DNA from: Alphaproteobacteria bacterium
GTDB lineage: Bacteria > Pseudomonadota > Alphaproteobacteria > GCA-2731375
Direction: 5' to 3'
DNA: 64,000 nt
Assembly (NCBI GenBank): GCA_021776235.1
Contig: JAJFGG010000161.1
Location: forward strand, 124,001 to 188,000
This document shows positions 19,695 through 29,963 of this stretch, piece after piece. Under the pieces are notes generated by a model that was not told where the DNA came from, did not search any database, and saw nothing but the letters and a program-made list of their open reading frames with translations. Every line of letters begins with the position of its first letter. Within the stretch, counting starts at the first letter, position 1. A program made the position numbers and the translations under genes.

Positions 19695-20672
19695 TCAGCC
19701 GTTATAGAAGGCCCGGCCCTGATGGCGTAGCCACAGGCGGTTCAGGCGCCGCTTGCGCCCAGGCTCGGGCCAGTCGGTGAAGGCCGTGCGCGCATGGCCG
19801 CAGGTCTTGTTGTTGACGAATTGGATTTGCCCCGGCTGGAAATGGAAATCCTTGCCCAGGCCCGGCGCCGTCATGGTCGCCTCCAACGCCGCCAGGGCGG
19901 CGGCGGCGGTGTCGTCCATGGCCTTGCCTTCGAGTTCATAGCCCTGGATCACCATGCGTTTGGACAGCCGGCCCACCAGCCGCTCGCCGTCCCAGGCGAA
20001 CAATGGATGGTGCACCACCATTGGCGCGTCGGGGGCATGTTCCCGTTGCCGGTCAAAAGTGAAGTCCTGATACAGCCTGGCCAGCAGCTCCGGGCATTCA
20101 GCCCGCATGCTGTTGTGGGCGGCATAGAAGCTGACCAGTTGGCTGACCCCGCCCTGCATCGCCGTGCGCCGGCAGAGCAGGGCAACATAGTCCGGCGGGC
20201 ACAGGTTATAGCTGTTGTCGGTGTGCAGGTTCTGGCCCGCGTTGGTGATGTCCGGACGCACCCCGTTGCCTGGCTGTTTGCCGGTATCGCGCACCTCATA
20301 CAGCATTTTGCCGTCCCAGCTTTGCGCCACCGGCCGGGCCACCATTGACGCCAGCAGCCAGTACAACGCAGCCACGGTCTCTTCGTCGCCAAGTTCGTCT
20401 ATGCGGTCGAGGGGCAGACGGTCGACAATGGCAAAGCCCAGACCCTGGTCCAATTGCCGCCGCGCCCGGGCCATCAGGGCGCGGCAGTTTTCCAGTTCAA
20501 AATCATCCGGCCGAAGGGACAGCACCGGCAGGGGGTTGGCTGCCAACAGTCCGGCCAGGGCCAGTAATTCATCCCGACAGGCGTCATCCAGGGTAATCAA
20601 CCCGGCGTTATCGGGCAGTTCGCGCCCGGTCCAGGCCATCTGGCCCTCAATGTCATGTTCCAGCATCGCCAT
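19695..20672 (-). CDS. TauD/TfdA-family Fe(II)/2-oxoglutarate dioxygenase
   Basis: 325 aa; HxD in QNLHTDNSYNLCPPDYVALLC, distal His in NNKTCGHARTAFTDW, RRLNRLWLR. Confidence 0.85.
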   Translation of the reverse strand: MAMLEHDIEGQMAWTGRELPDNAGLITLDDACRDELLALAGLLAANPLPVLSLRPDDFELENCRALMARARRQLDQGLGFAIVDRLPLDRIDELGDEETVAALYWLLASMVARPVAQSWDGKMLYEVRDTGKQPGNGVRPDITNAGQNLHTDNSYNLCPPDYVALLCRRTAMQGGVSQLVSFYAAHNSMRAECPELLARLYQDFTFDRQREHAPDAPMVVHHPLFAWDGERLVGRLSKRMVIQGYELEGKAMDDTAAAALAALEATMTAPGLGKDFHFQPGQIQFVNNKTCGHARTAFTDWPEPGRKRRLNRLWLRHQGRAFYNG

Positions 20673-20777
20673 AATGCGTTCAACTTAGCCGTTTAGTCGC
20701 CATTTCGAAAGAGCTGCCCGCCATGTAGCGCAGGTTTCTCTATCCGATACAGCGAAAATATCGGTTATACTGGCGCC

Positions 20778-23123
20778 ATGCCACATACATCCATGAAACA
20801 GATCCGCGGCAGTTTTGAACAGTCCCTGGCGGAGGCGGAGCGGGCAACCTGGGTGCCGGCGGCCATCACCCGGCCCGAGAAGGGCGAAGGCGGGCGCACC
20901 TTTGAACTGGTTTCGGAGTACGAGCCGGCCGGCGACCAGCCCCAGGCCATCGCTGAATTGACCGCCGGCGTTGAGGCCGGTGAGCGAAACCAGGTGCTAT
21001 TGGGGGTGACCGGGTCAGGCAAGACCTACACCGTGGCCCAGGTCATTCAACGGACGCAAAAGCCAGCCCTGGTGCTGGCCCCGAACAAAACCCTGGCGGC
21101 GCAGTTATACGGCGAGATGAAGGGCTTTTTCCCAAACAACGCGGTGGAATATTTCGTCTCCTACTATGACTATTATCAGCCCGAAGCTTATGTGCCGCGC
21201 ACCGACACCTATATTGAAAAAGAAGCCCATATAAACCAGCAGATCGACCGTATGCGCCATGCCGCGACCCGGGCCTTGCTGGAACGTGACGATGTGATCA
21301 TCGTGGCCTCCGTCTCGTGCATCTATGGCATCGGGTCGGTCGAAACCTATGGCAAGATGACCTTGGAATTGAAGGTCGGCGCGACCGTCGACCGCGGCGC
21401 CCTGTTGACGGGATTTGTGGACCTGCAATATCGCCGCAACGACAATTTCTTTGGCCGCGGCACCTTTCGGGTGCGGGGCGATGTGGTTGAGCTGTGGCCG
21501 GCGCATCTTGAGGACCGGGCCTGGCGATTTGTTCTGTTCGGGGATGATCTGGAGGAGATTGTCGAGTTCGACCCTCTGACCGGCCAGCGCAGCGATGAAT
21601 TCAAGAAGGTGCGCGTATATGCCAACAGCCATTACGTGACGCCGCGGCCAACCCTGCAGCAGGCCATGAAGGGTATCAAGGCCGAGCTGGCGGTGCGCCT
21701 GGAAGAGCTGCGCCGGACCGGCATGCTGTTGGAGGCGGAGCGCCTGGAACAGCGTATCATGCTGGATCTGGAGATGATGGACGCGGCTGGCTTCTGCCCC
21801 GGAATCGAGAACTATTCCCGCTACCTGACTGGCCGCAACCCGGGCGAGCCGCCGCCCACCCTGTTCGAGTATCTGCCCGATGATGCCCTGGTCATTCTGG
21901 ACGAAAGCCATGTGACGGTGCCGCAACTGGGCGGCATGTTCCGGGGTGACTTCCGGCGAAAATGGACCCTTTCGGAGTTCGGTTTTCGCCTGCCGTCCTG
22001 CGTCGACAACCGGCCCCTGAAGTTTTCCGAATGGGAGGTAATGCGGCCACAAAGCGTGTTTGTGTCCGCCACGCCCGGGACGTGGGAGCTGGAACGTACG
22101 GACGGGGTCTTTACCGAGCAGGTGATCCGCCCGACCGGCCTGATCGACCCGGTTTGCATCATCCGCCCGGTGGAGCATCAGGTGGATGATCTGATCGCTG
22201 AATGCCGTGAGGTGAACGGCGCCGGTGGGCGTGTATTGGTCACCACCCTGACCAAACGCATGGCCGAGGATCTGACGGAATATATGCATGAAGCGGGCCT
22301 GAAGGTGCGCTACATGCATTCCGACATCGATACCCTGGAGCGGATCGAGATTATTCGCGATCTGCGCCTGGGCGTATTTGATATCCTGGTCGGCATCAAT
22401 CTGTTGCGCGAGGGGCTGGATATTCCCGAATGCGCCCTGGTTGCCATTTTGGACGCGGACAAAGAGGGCTTTCTGCGCTCTACCACCTCGCTGATCCAGA
22501 CGATTGGGCGTGCGGCGCGCAACGTCGATGGACGGGTTATTCTGTACGCCGATAATCGCACCAAGAGCTTGAACCAGGCCTTGGAGGAAACCGGGCGGCG
22601 GCGCGAGAAGCAGACGGCCTATAACGAAGCCAACGGCATTACGCCGGAATCCATCAAGAAGAACATCGCCGATATTCTGGCCTCCGTATACGAGAGCGAT
22701 CACGTCACGGTAGATACGGGGGATGCGGAACGCCAGCACCTGATCGGCCACAATCTGCAAAGTTATGTGGCGGACCTGGAAAAACGCATGCGCGCCGCTG
22801 CCGCCGATCTGGAGTTTGAAGAGGCTGCGCGTCTGCGCGACGAACTGCACCGCCTGGAACAGATGGAACTGGAAGGCTTGAACGGCGAGGCCGGCGGCCC
22901 TGCCCGAGGCACCAAGGGTGGAGGCTCCGGCGGCCGTTCCAAGGACGGCGGCGCGGGGCAGGTCAAGGAGGCCCGGCGCCGGCGCGGCGAGGGTTATGTC
23001 GCAAAACCCGTCGCCACGGAAATTACGCCCGAGATGCTGGATGCCGCCCGAGGCCCCAAGGGCCGTTCCAGCGGTGGCCGGGCCGGAACCAGGGCGACGA
23101 AATTCCGCCGCAAGCGTGGTTGA
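20778..23123 (+). CDS. uvrB: Excinuclease ABC subunit B
   Basis: 781 aa; [61 protein letters not shown]-terminal UVR motif. Confidence 0.98.
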   Translation: MPHTSMKQIRGSFEQSLAEAERATWVPAAITRPEKGEGGRTFELVSEYEPAGDQPQAIAELTAGVEAGERNQVLLGVTGSGKTYTVAQVIQRTQKPALVLAPNKTLAAQLYGEMKGFFPNNAVEYFVSYYDYYQPEAYVPRTDTYIEKEAHINQQIDRMRHAATRALLERDDVIIVASVSCIYGIGSVETYGKMTLELKVGATVDRGALLTGFVDLQYRRNDNFFGRGTFRVRGDVVELWPAHLEDRAWRFVLFGDDLEEIVEFDPLTGQRSDEFKKVRVYANSHYVTPRPTLQQAMKGIKAELAVRLEELRRTGMLLEAERLEQRIMLDLEMMDAAGFCPGIENYSRYLTGRNPGEPPPTLFEYLPDDALVILDESHVTVPQLGGMFRGDFRRKWTLSEFGFRLPSCVDNRPLKFSEWEVMRPQSVFVSATPGTWELERTDGVFTEQVIRPTGLIDPVCIIRPVEHQVDDLIAECREVNGAGGRVLVTTLTKRMAEDLTEYMHEAGLKVRYMHSDIDTLERIEIIRDLRLGVFDILVGINLLREGLDIPECALVAILDADKEGFLRSTTSLIQTIGRAARNVDGRVILYADNRTKSLNQALEETGRRREKQTAYNEANGITPESIKKNIADILASVYESDHVTVDTGDAERQHLIGHNLQSYVADLEKRMRAAAADLEFEEAARLRDELHRLEQMELEGLNGEAGGPARGTKGGGSGGRSKDGGAGQVKEARRRRGEGYVAKPVATEITPEMLDAARGPKGRSSGGRAGTRATKFRRKRG

Positions 23124-23138
23124 AGCCATGCCTTGCAA

Positions 23139-23732
23139 TCAGACGGTTTCCGCGGCCTTCAAGATCGCGGGCGGCCGTTCCGCCAGGTTTAAATTTGCAT
23201 TAGGCGCGCCGGCGCCGATGTCGACGAATTGGAAGCCTTCGCCCTGGGGCAATTGATTCGGCTCCGCCACCGGTCCCGCCAAACGCATATCTTCCATGGA
23301 CACGGAAATGGCAAATATCTGTGGTGGCGCGGATGGATCGTTTGGCCATACGGGCAGGGAAAACACTTCCGTCAGAACAGTTCGTCCTGAAGCATAAAGG
23401 ATTGGATACAAGACATGGCCACCGCACGGATGGGTCACTATTTGCTGGGTCCGCGCCACCCGCCGGGCCCGCGTTTCAGGTTTGGTCAGGTCAAAGTAAT
23501 TGAGGCCCGTTAATTCGATGCCCATGGCATCGCGCAAGGCGGTGCCGGCGAGGCGGAATTTCGCAACTTCCGGCGATATGACTTCGATCACCGATACCAG
23601 GGGCAGCAGTTTGCGGATTTCCTCCAGCCGCACGGCTGACCGCCGCGGCACCAGGTCGGCGCCGCGCCAATGTTGCCATGCCTCGGCAAAGGCGCGGCAG
23701 TCCGGCGTATGAATATCATTGGGCAACAGCAC
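23139..23732 (-). CDS. PAS-domain (PAS_5-like) protein
   Basis: 197 aa; RRSAVRLEEIRKLLPLVSVIEVISPEVAKFRLAGTALRDAMGIELTGLNYFDL, typical of alphaproteobacterial PAS_5 proteins. Confidence 0.7.
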   Translation of the reverse strand: MLLPNDIHTPDCRAFAEAWQHWRGADLVPRRSAVRLEEIRKLLPLVSVIEVISPEVAKFRLAGTALRDAMGIELTGLNYFDLTKPETRARRVARTQQIVTHPCGGHVLYPILYASGRTVLTEVFSLPVWPNDPSAPPQIFAISVSMEDMRLAGPVAEPNQLPQGEGFQFVDIGAGAPNANLNLAERPPAILKAAETV

Positions 23733-23901
23733 TGCCTGTCATGCAATCGTAATAAGTCAATATCAAGGAACAGAGGTATGGGCCATTGCTTATAGGACAA
23801 TCCTCTTAATAAACTGTTCTATGACTTTCAATGCAGGGCGCCGTGCCGTGATGCCGGCAAGGAAAATGCCATTGCAGTTTTCACTTGGAGGGGAGGCTTA
23901 A

Positions 23902-24312
23902 ATGCAGATAACGCCATTAGGATTGGACCATGTGGTCCTGCGGATCGTTGATTTGGACCGGTCACTTGCCTTCTATTGCGATATTCTGGGCTGCGTTATG
24001 GATCGGCGTCGGGATGACCTGGGGCTGTACCATTTGCGCGCCGGCAGGGCGCAGATCGACCTGGTGACCCTGACCGGCGAATTGGGGCAAAAGGGTGGTG
24101 GTCCGCGGGCGCCGGACGGTCTGAACATGGATCATTTCTGCCTGCGCATTGAACCATTTGATGGCCCCGCTCTGATAGACTATCTGCGCGGCCACGGCCT
24201 GGAAACGGACGAAGTCGTGCAACGATTTGGCGCCGAGGGAGAGGGGCCGTCCCTATATGTTCGAGACCCGGATGATAACGTCGTTGAACTAAAGGGTCCC
24301 GCCGTCGTCTAA
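23902..24312 (+). CDS. VOC (glyoxalase/bleomycin-resistance) family protein
   Basis: 136 aa; LGLDHVVLRIVDLDRSLAFYCDILGC...NMDHFCLRIEPF...LYVRDPDDNVVELKGP. Confidence 0.88.
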   Translation: MQITPLGLDHVVLRIVDLDRSLAFYCDILGCVMDRRRDDLGLYHLRAGRAQIDLVTLTGELGQKGGGPRAPDGLNMDHFCLRIEPFDGPALIDYLRGHGLETDEVVQRFGAEGEGPSLYVRDPDDNVVELKGPAVV

Positions 24313-24358
24313 TGGGGCCTGGTTAATTTGCTTTGCGTAACCTCAAGGGCAGGAACAA

Positions 24359-25498
24359 ATGAAAATCGGTACTGATCTAAGTGTATTGGCAGAAGCCGGG
24401 CGTTCGGACGCGGCTGTTTTGGCGGAACATCTGGCTCTTGGCGATCTGGCTGAGCCATTGGGATTTGATTCCCTGTTCGGCCTGGAACATCACTTCACCG
24501 GCTACTCCATGTCGCCGGCGCCGCTGCAGTTGCTGACCTACTTCGCGGGGCGGACCAAGCGAATTACCCTTGGTACCTGTGTTATCGTTCTGCCCTGGCA
24601 GGATCCCATCCGGGTGGCGGAACAGATCGCCTATTTGGACCTGCTGTGTGGCGGCCGTTGCCTGTTCGGTTTTGGCCGGGGGGCGGCAACGGTGGAATAT
24701 GCCGGCTTCCGCGTTCCCATGGAGGAAGCTCGCCCGCGCTTTGCCGAATCCGCGCAGTTGATCACCAAGGCGTTGAGCCAGGAAGTCTTCGACTGGGATG
24801 GCGAGTACTACCAAATTCCGGAAATGTCGATCCGGCCCCGGCCCATGTCACACCCCGAACGGCGCTTCTATGCCTCGTCCGTCAGTCCCGAGTCGGCCGA
24901 GATCATGGCCAAGCTGGGTTTTGGCATGATGGTCATTATGCAGAACGAATGGGTAAAGGCGGCCACGGACATTCAAAGCTTCCGTAATATTGCCATGGGC
25001 GTCGGCCACACGCCGAAGCCGCCGATTATCCTGACCAACGTCTCGGTCGCCGATAGCCGGGAGGAAGCGAACGAGCGTGCCATGCAATACCTGGGCGCCA
25101 AGTGGGATTCCATCGACAATCACTACAAGTTTTCCGATGGCCACCTGGCCACGGTCAAAGGCTATGAATCCTATGGCAAGATGGCCAAGACCTATTCCAA
25201 GCTGAAGGACGAAACGGCGCGGGAGAAAATGACCAACTTCTACGTCAATATCCAGATCGTCGGCACGCCGGATGATTGCAAGGCACAGATCGCGGAATTG
25301 CAAAGCCTGACCGGCACCGATCATATTGTCTGCGACTTCTCCTACGGCGGCATGCCCCACGAGCAGGGCGAGCTGAATATGCGCATGTTCGCCACCGAGG
25401 TGATGCCGACCCTGCAGCACGACAGCGCTTTCAAGGGACCCATTGAACTGCCCGCACTGACCGGCAAACAAGCCGACGACGTCTTCGCCCCGGCTTAG
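24359..25498 (+). CDS. LLM-class flavin-dependent oxidoreductase (luciferase-like)
   Basis: 379 aa; DSLFGLEHHFTGYSMSPAPLQLLTYFAGRTKRITLGTCVIVLPWQDPIRVAEQIAYLDLLCGGRCLFGFGRG. Confidence 0.92.
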   Translation: MKIGTDLSVLAEAGRSDAAVLAEHLALGDLAEPLGFDSLFGLEHHFTGYSMSPAPLQLLTYFAGRTKRITLGTCVIVLPWQDPIRVAEQIAYLDLLCGGRCLFGFGRGAATVEYAGFRVPMEEARPRFAESAQLITKALSQEVFDWDGEYYQIPEMSIRPRPMSHPERRFYASSVSPESAEIMAKLGFGMMVIMQNEWVKAATDIQSFRNIAMGVGHTPKPPIILTNVSVADSREEANERAMQYLGAKWDSIDNHYKFSDGHLATVKGYESYGKMAKTYSKLKDETAREKMTNFYVNIQIVGTPDDCKAQIAELQSLTGTDHIVCDFSYGGMPHEQGELNMRMFATEVMPTLQHDSAFKGPIELPALTGKQADDVFAPA

Positions 25499-25526
25499 GG
25501 CCTGGCCGGTATGGGTCATGGCTTCG

Positions 25527-25560
25527 TCTAGCGACAGGCGAAGTCTAGCGACAGGCGAAG
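25527..25560. repeat. Perfect 17-bp tandem duplication (TCTAGCGACAGGCGAAG x2)
   Basis: Read directly in the intergenic region after the LLM oxidoreductase gene. Confidence 0.95.
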
Positions 25561-25739
25561 CGGCGGCAATCTTTGGCTGGTCGAAATGCTCCAGCCTGCC
25601 GTATAGAAGGCGTCTATCAGCGGGGCTGATCATTTGTTGCGACATTGCGTTGGGGCGGGTGCACGGAACAGCAATGCCCGTCCTTCGTCCGGGTGCTGCA
25701 TGTGGGCCAGGATGCCGTGCGTCATCTATAGCCGTGCGT

Positions 25740-27098
25740 TCAGGCCAGGGCCTGCTCCGCCGCCTTGGCCAGGCGCAGGACCTTGCCTTCGCTGTTCTTC
25801 GTTGCCATCAAGGAGAGGCCGACAGGCAAATCGCCCGGGCCCTGACAGGGCAGGGTGACGCCGCAGGTTTCCATGATATTGCCCAGGCGGGTGTTGCGGG
25901 TCATGGCCATGTTGGCCTCGTCATAGGCCGCCGGGTCATGCTCCAGGTCGGCGATGGGCGGCGCGATGCGGGGACAAGTTGGGTGGATCACGGCGGCGAA
26001 CCCCGACGTGCGGGCCCGGTAGCGGTTGGCGATGGCGGCAAGGCCGATGTGGGCGGATTCCGCGTCTACGGCGGATAGTTTGTCGGCCAGTTGAAATCGC
26101 GAGCGGATGCCCCAATACATCTCGTCGCCGCGGTTTTTCAGTTCGTCATGCCAAAGGGCGGAAGCTTCGGCCGAAATGATATTGCCATGCCTGGCCACCA
26201 GCTCGAACGCCTCGGCAAATTCCGGCACCTCGGCCTCGATGATTTCGGCGCCGGCATTGCTCAGACAGTCCAACGCCGAGGCAATGGCCCCGGCCACGGT
26301 GGCGTCAAGATCATCGAACATCACGTCCTTCGGTTTCAACAGGCGCACGCCCTGCAACGAGGCGCCGCCAAGGTCATAGGGCCGTGATTGGTTGAGTACC
26401 GCGAAGATGGCGTTGGCGTCGGCCACATCGCGGGTCAACGGGCCGATGGTGTCAAAGGTGGGTGAAAGGGCCAGAATGCCGTCCAACGGCAATAGGCCAA
26501 TGGATGTTTTCAGGCCGACGACGCCGTTTAGCGCCGCCGGTATGCGCACGGACCCGCCCGTATCGCTGCCGATGCCGGCGGGCGCCAGGCCGTTTTTTAC
26601 CGAGACAGCGGCGCCGGAGGACGAGCCACCGGGCACCCGCTCCACCTCCGCGTCCGCGCCATTGGCCGGCGTGCCGAATACAGGATTGATACCCAGTCCG
26701 GAATAGGCGAATTCCGACAGTGTGGTCTTGCCCAGGCAAATCATTCCGGCCAGGGTGGCGCGGCGCAACAGCAAGGCATCGCGGTCCGGCACCCGGTCGC
26801 GCAGAATGGCCGAACCAAAGGTCGTCTCGGTGCCGGCGGTATCGGTCAGGTCCTTCCATGACATGGGCACGCCGTCCAGGGCGCTTTGCCGTAGGCCGGC
26901 CTTGGCGCGGGCCGACGCGGCCGCCGCTTCCGCCCTGGCGCGGTCCGCCGTGGCCCGGATATAGATCCTGTGCCCGGGATCCTCATGATTGATCCGGGTC
27001 AGAAAATGTTCGGTCAAATCGATGGGATCGATCTGACCCGCGTGGATGACGGCGCCCAGTTCCAGGGCCGACATCTCGTGCCATGCTGTGTCATTCAT
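25740..27098 (-). CDS. Amidase (amidase signature family)
   Basis: Start ATG 27098 (MNDTAWHEMSALELG); MSWKDLTDTAGTETTFGS, RVPGGSSSGAAVSVKNGLAPAGIGSDTGGSVRIPAALNGVVGLK. Confidence 0.93.
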   Translation of the reverse strand: MNDTAWHEMSALELGAVIHAGQIDPIDLTEHFLTRINHEDPGHRIYIRATADRARAEAAAASARAKAGLRQSALDGVPMSWKDLTDTAGTETTFGSAILRDRVPDRDALLLRRATLAGMICLGKTTLSEFAYSGLGINPVFGTPANGADAEVERVPGGSSSGAAVSVKNGLAPAGIGSDTGGSVRIPAALNGVVGLKTSIGLLPLDGILALSPTFDTIGPLTRDVADANAIFAVLNQSRPYDLGGASLQGVRLLKPKDVMFDDLDATVAGAIASALDCLSNAGAEIIEAEVPEFAEAFELVARHGNIISAEASALWHDELKNRGDEMYWGIRSRFQLADKLSAVDAESAHIGLAAIANRYRARTSGFAAVIHPTCPRIAPPIADLEHDPAAYDEANMAMTRNTRLGNIMETCGVTLPCQGPGDLPVGLSLMATKNSEGKVLRLAKAAEQALA

Positions 27099-27162
27099 CT
27101 TTACAGGGTATCGCGGCAATGCCCGCTGGACAACGCCGCCGTCTGGGGTGAAATTGGTTGCC

Positions 27163-28386
27163 ATGGCGGCGAAGAAGCAAATACAGACCGACGTATTGAT
27201 CGTTGGCGGCGGGATGATTGGTTTGACTCAGGCCCTGGCCCTGGCCAGCGCTGGCCTGCGCGCGGTCGTCGTGGAGCGGCAACAGCCCGACGCCATGACG
27301 GCCATGGACTATGATGGCAGGGTATCCACCCTGTCCTATGGCTCCGCCGCGTTGTTCGAACAGATCGGTGTCTGGCAGGGGATGGCGGACCATGCCGCGC
27401 CGATCGAGGAAATTCGCGTGGCTGACAACGGTGCGCCCCTGTTCCTGCATTTCGATCACCGTGAGGTCGGCGACCGGCCCTTTGGTTTCACGGTGGAAAA
27501 CAGATACATCCGTCTGGCCTTGCATAATGCCCTGGTAAAGGCCGAGCCAGCCGATCTGATCGCGCCCGGGGAACTGACCAGTTTGGAACGCGACCAGGCC
27601 GGCGTGCGCGGCGTTCTGGCTGATGGCCGGACGATCACCGCCGCGCTTGCCAACGGGGCCGAAGGCCGCCACTCGCCCCTGCGCCAGGCGGCCGGTATTC
27701 GCTGTCTGTCCTGGCAATACGATCAGACCGCCATTGTCACGACTGTGCGCCACGAAGGCGGCCATGGCGGCATCGCCTCGGAATTATTTCTGCCGGCCGG
27801 GCCCTTTGCCCTGTTGCCCATGCGCGGTAACCGCTCCGCCTTGATCTGGACCGAACGGGCGCGCGACGTACCCGCCCTGCTGGCCCTGGACGAGGACGCC
27901 TTCAATGCCGAGATCATGGATCGGGCCGGCGGCCATTGGGGCCGGATCGAATGCGATGCGCCGCGTTGGAGCTATCCCCTGGGGCTGCAGAACGCCGAAC
28001 GCTATATAGATACCCGTCTGGCTCTCATCGGTGACGCGGCCCATGGCATGCATCCCGTGGCCGGGCAGGGCCTGAACCTTGGCATCCGCGATGTTGCCGC
28101 CTTGGCCGAGGTATTGACCGACAGCGCCCGCCTTGGTCTGGATCTGGGCGGGGGCGAGGCATTGCGCCGTTATCAGCAGTGGCGCCGCTTTGATGCTCTG
28201 ACCATGTTGATGATGACCGATGGTCTGGTGCGGCTGTTCTCCAACGATATCACGCCCTTGCGTCTGGCCCGGGTTCTCGGCCTGGGCCTGGTCAATAGGA
28301 TTGGCCCCGCCAAACGTTTCTTCGAACGCCATGCCGCTGCCATGACCGGCGACCTGCCAAAGCTGATCCGCGGCGAGGCGTTATAG
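27163..28386 (+). CDS. UbiH/UbiF/COQ6-family FAD-dependent hydroxylase
   Basis: Start ATG 27163; VLIVGGGMIGLTQALALASAGLRAVVVER and LALIGDAAHGMHPVAGQGLNLGIRDVAALAEVL. Confidence 0.88.
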   Translation: MAAKKQIQTDVLIVGGGMIGLTQALALASAGLRAVVVERQQPDAMTAMDYDGRVSTLSYGSAALFEQIGVWQGMADHAAPIEEIRVADNGAPLFLHFDHREVGDRPFGFTVENRYIRLALHNALVKAEPADLIAPGELTSLERDQAGVRGVLADGRTITAALANGAEGRHSPLRQAAGIRCLSWQYDQTAIVTTVRHEGGHGGIASELFLPAGPFALLPMRGNRSALIWTERARDVPALLALDEDAFNAEIMDRAGGHWGRIECDAPRWSYPLGLQNAERYIDTRLALIGDAAHGMHPVAGQGLNLGIRDVAALAEVLTDSARLGLDLGGGEALRRYQQWRRFDALTMLMMTDGLVRLFSNDITPLRLARVLGLGLVNRIGPAKRFFERHAAAMTGDLPKLIRGEAL

Positions 28387-28407
28387 CCCCGATATGCTCT
28401 AAGCGGA

Positions 28408-29211
28408 TCAGATTTCCAGTTCGACGATGACCGGTGCGTGGTCCGAGGCGGGACTAAAGCCCCTGGCGGATTTCAATATCTCGACGCCGGACAGGCCGGG
28501 CGCCAGGGCCGGCGTGACCCAGACATGATCCAGGCGGCGGCCCTTGTCGGCCTTCTCCCAGTTGGGTGATCGGTAGCTCCACCAGGAGTAGATATTTTCG
28601 TCTTCGGGAATGAAGTGACGTACGGCATCCACCCAATCGTGGGAGGCATACCAAGCGGCCATGTGTTCGACTTCGACAGGCGTGTGACTGACCACGCGCA
28701 ACAACTGTTTGTGGCTCCAGACATCCGATTCCAAAGGCGCGACATTCAGGTCGCCGACCAGAACGAAGCGGTTCTTCTTGCGCTTGCGCCTTTTGAACCA
28801 GGCCGTCACTTCAGTCATAAAGTCCAGTTTGTGGCGGAATTTTTCATTTTTTTCGACATCCGGTTTATCGCCCCCCGCCGGGACATAAAAATTATGCAGT
28901 TCCACACCGCCGGGCAGGGTGCAATAGACATGCCGGGCCTGTTCCACGCCGCACCAGTCTTTCCGCCTGACCTTTTCCAGGGGCAGCGCCGCCTTGGCGA
29001 ATATGGCCACGCCGTGATAGGCCTTTTGCCCGTGCAGGGCCTGATGCACGTAGCCGTGCGCCGTGAACAGGTCCAGGGGGAAGATGTCATTGGTTACCTT
29101 GATTTCCTGCAGGCACAGCACATCAGGTTGCCGCGCGGCCAGGAACTGCTCGATAGTGGACAAATGGGCCCGGACGGAATTCACATTCCAGGTCGCGATG
29201 GAGATTTTCAC
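28408..29211 (-). CDS. xthA: Exodeoxyribonuclease III
   Basis: 267 aa; MKISIATWNVNSVRAHL, CLQEIKVTNDIFP, FVLVGDLNVAP, SDHAPVIVEL. Confidence 0.95.
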   Translation of the reverse strand: MKISIATWNVNSVRAHLSTIEQFLAARQPDVLCLQEIKVTNDIFPLDLFTAHGYVHQALHGQKAYHGVAIFAKAALPLEKVRRKDWCGVEQARHVYCTLPGGVELHNFYVPAGGDKPDVEKNEKFRHKLDFMTEVTAWFKRRKRKKNRFVLVGDLNVAPLESDVWSHKQLLRVVSHTPVEVEHMAAWYASHDWVDAVRHFIPEDENIYSWWSYRSPNWEKADKGRRLDHVWVTPALAPGLSGVEILKSARGFSPASDHAPVIVELEI

Positions 29212-29234
29212 TACTGTCGTGCCTCCGATTTTAC

Positions 29235-29927
29235 TTAAGATATCGGGCGATAGCTGACGGACAGCGTGGCAATGCCTTCGACGGCGCCTTCAAGGCGGTC
29301 GCCGGGACCCACCGCGGCCACGCCTTCGGGAGTGCCGGTGAAGATCAGGTCGCCGGCTTGCAAGTGAAACAGGCCGGACAGGTACGAAATTGTCTCGGGC
29401 ACATTCCAGATCATCTGGTTGATGTTGCCGTCCTGACGGCTTTCCCCATTCACCTTCAACCAGATTCGGGCATCAGTGGGGTGGCCAATGCTGGCGGCCG
29501 TCTGCAGGGTGCCAATCGGGGCGGACTGGTCAAAGCCCTTGCCCGTATCCCAGGGCCGGCCCTTGGACTTGGCCTCGCCCTGTAGATCGCGCCGGGTCAT
29601 ATCCAGGCCAACGGTATAGCCAAAGACATGCTCCAGAGCCCGGTCTTCCGGAATATTGGCGCCACCCTTGGCCAGCGCCACCACCAGTTCGATCTCGTGA
29701 TGCAGATCCGCCGTGGCGGGCGGATAGGGCAGGGCGCTGCCATCCATGGTCACGGCATCGGCCGGCTTCATGAAGAAGAACGGCGGCTCGCGGTCGGGGT
29801 CGTGACCCATTTCTCGGGCATGGGCGGCATAGTTGCGGCCCACACAATAGATACGGCGAACGGGAAAGGGATCGCCATCCTGGACCGGAACGCTGGGCTG
29901 CGGGGGAGGGGCTATGGCAAAAGCCAT
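29235..29927 (-). CDS. Fumarylacetoacetate hydrolase family protein, probable fumarylpyruvate hydrolase
   Basis: 230 aa; IYCVGRNYAAHAREMG, FFFMKPADAVT, HHEIELVVALAKGG, IFTGTPEGVAAVGPGD; in gentisate operon context. Confidence 0.88.
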   Translation of the reverse strand: MAFAIAPPPQPSVPVQDGDPFPVRRIYCVGRNYAAHAREMGHDPDREPPFFFMKPADAVTMDGSALPYPPATADLHHEIELVVALAKGGANIPEDRALEHVFGYTVGLDMTRRDLQGEAKSKGRPWDTGKGFDQSAPIGTLQTAASIGHPTDARIWLKVNGESRQDGNINQMIWNVPETISYLSGLFHLQAGDLIFTGTPEGVAAVGPGDRLEGAVEGIATLSVSYRPIS

Positions 29928-29963
29928 TTCGGGCTCCTTTTCATGATCATTGTTGGATCTAGG

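Noticed and set aside
20673-20777. Alphaproteobacterial SOS box (GTTC-N7-GTTC) upstream of uvrB
   Set aside because: Looked for by eye and not found in the upstream region.
21105-23138. 677-aa minus-strand ORF opposite uvrB
   Set aside because: Antisense shadow of a high-GC coding frame; the plus-strand frame is unmistakably UvrB and the antisense product has no recognisable domain.
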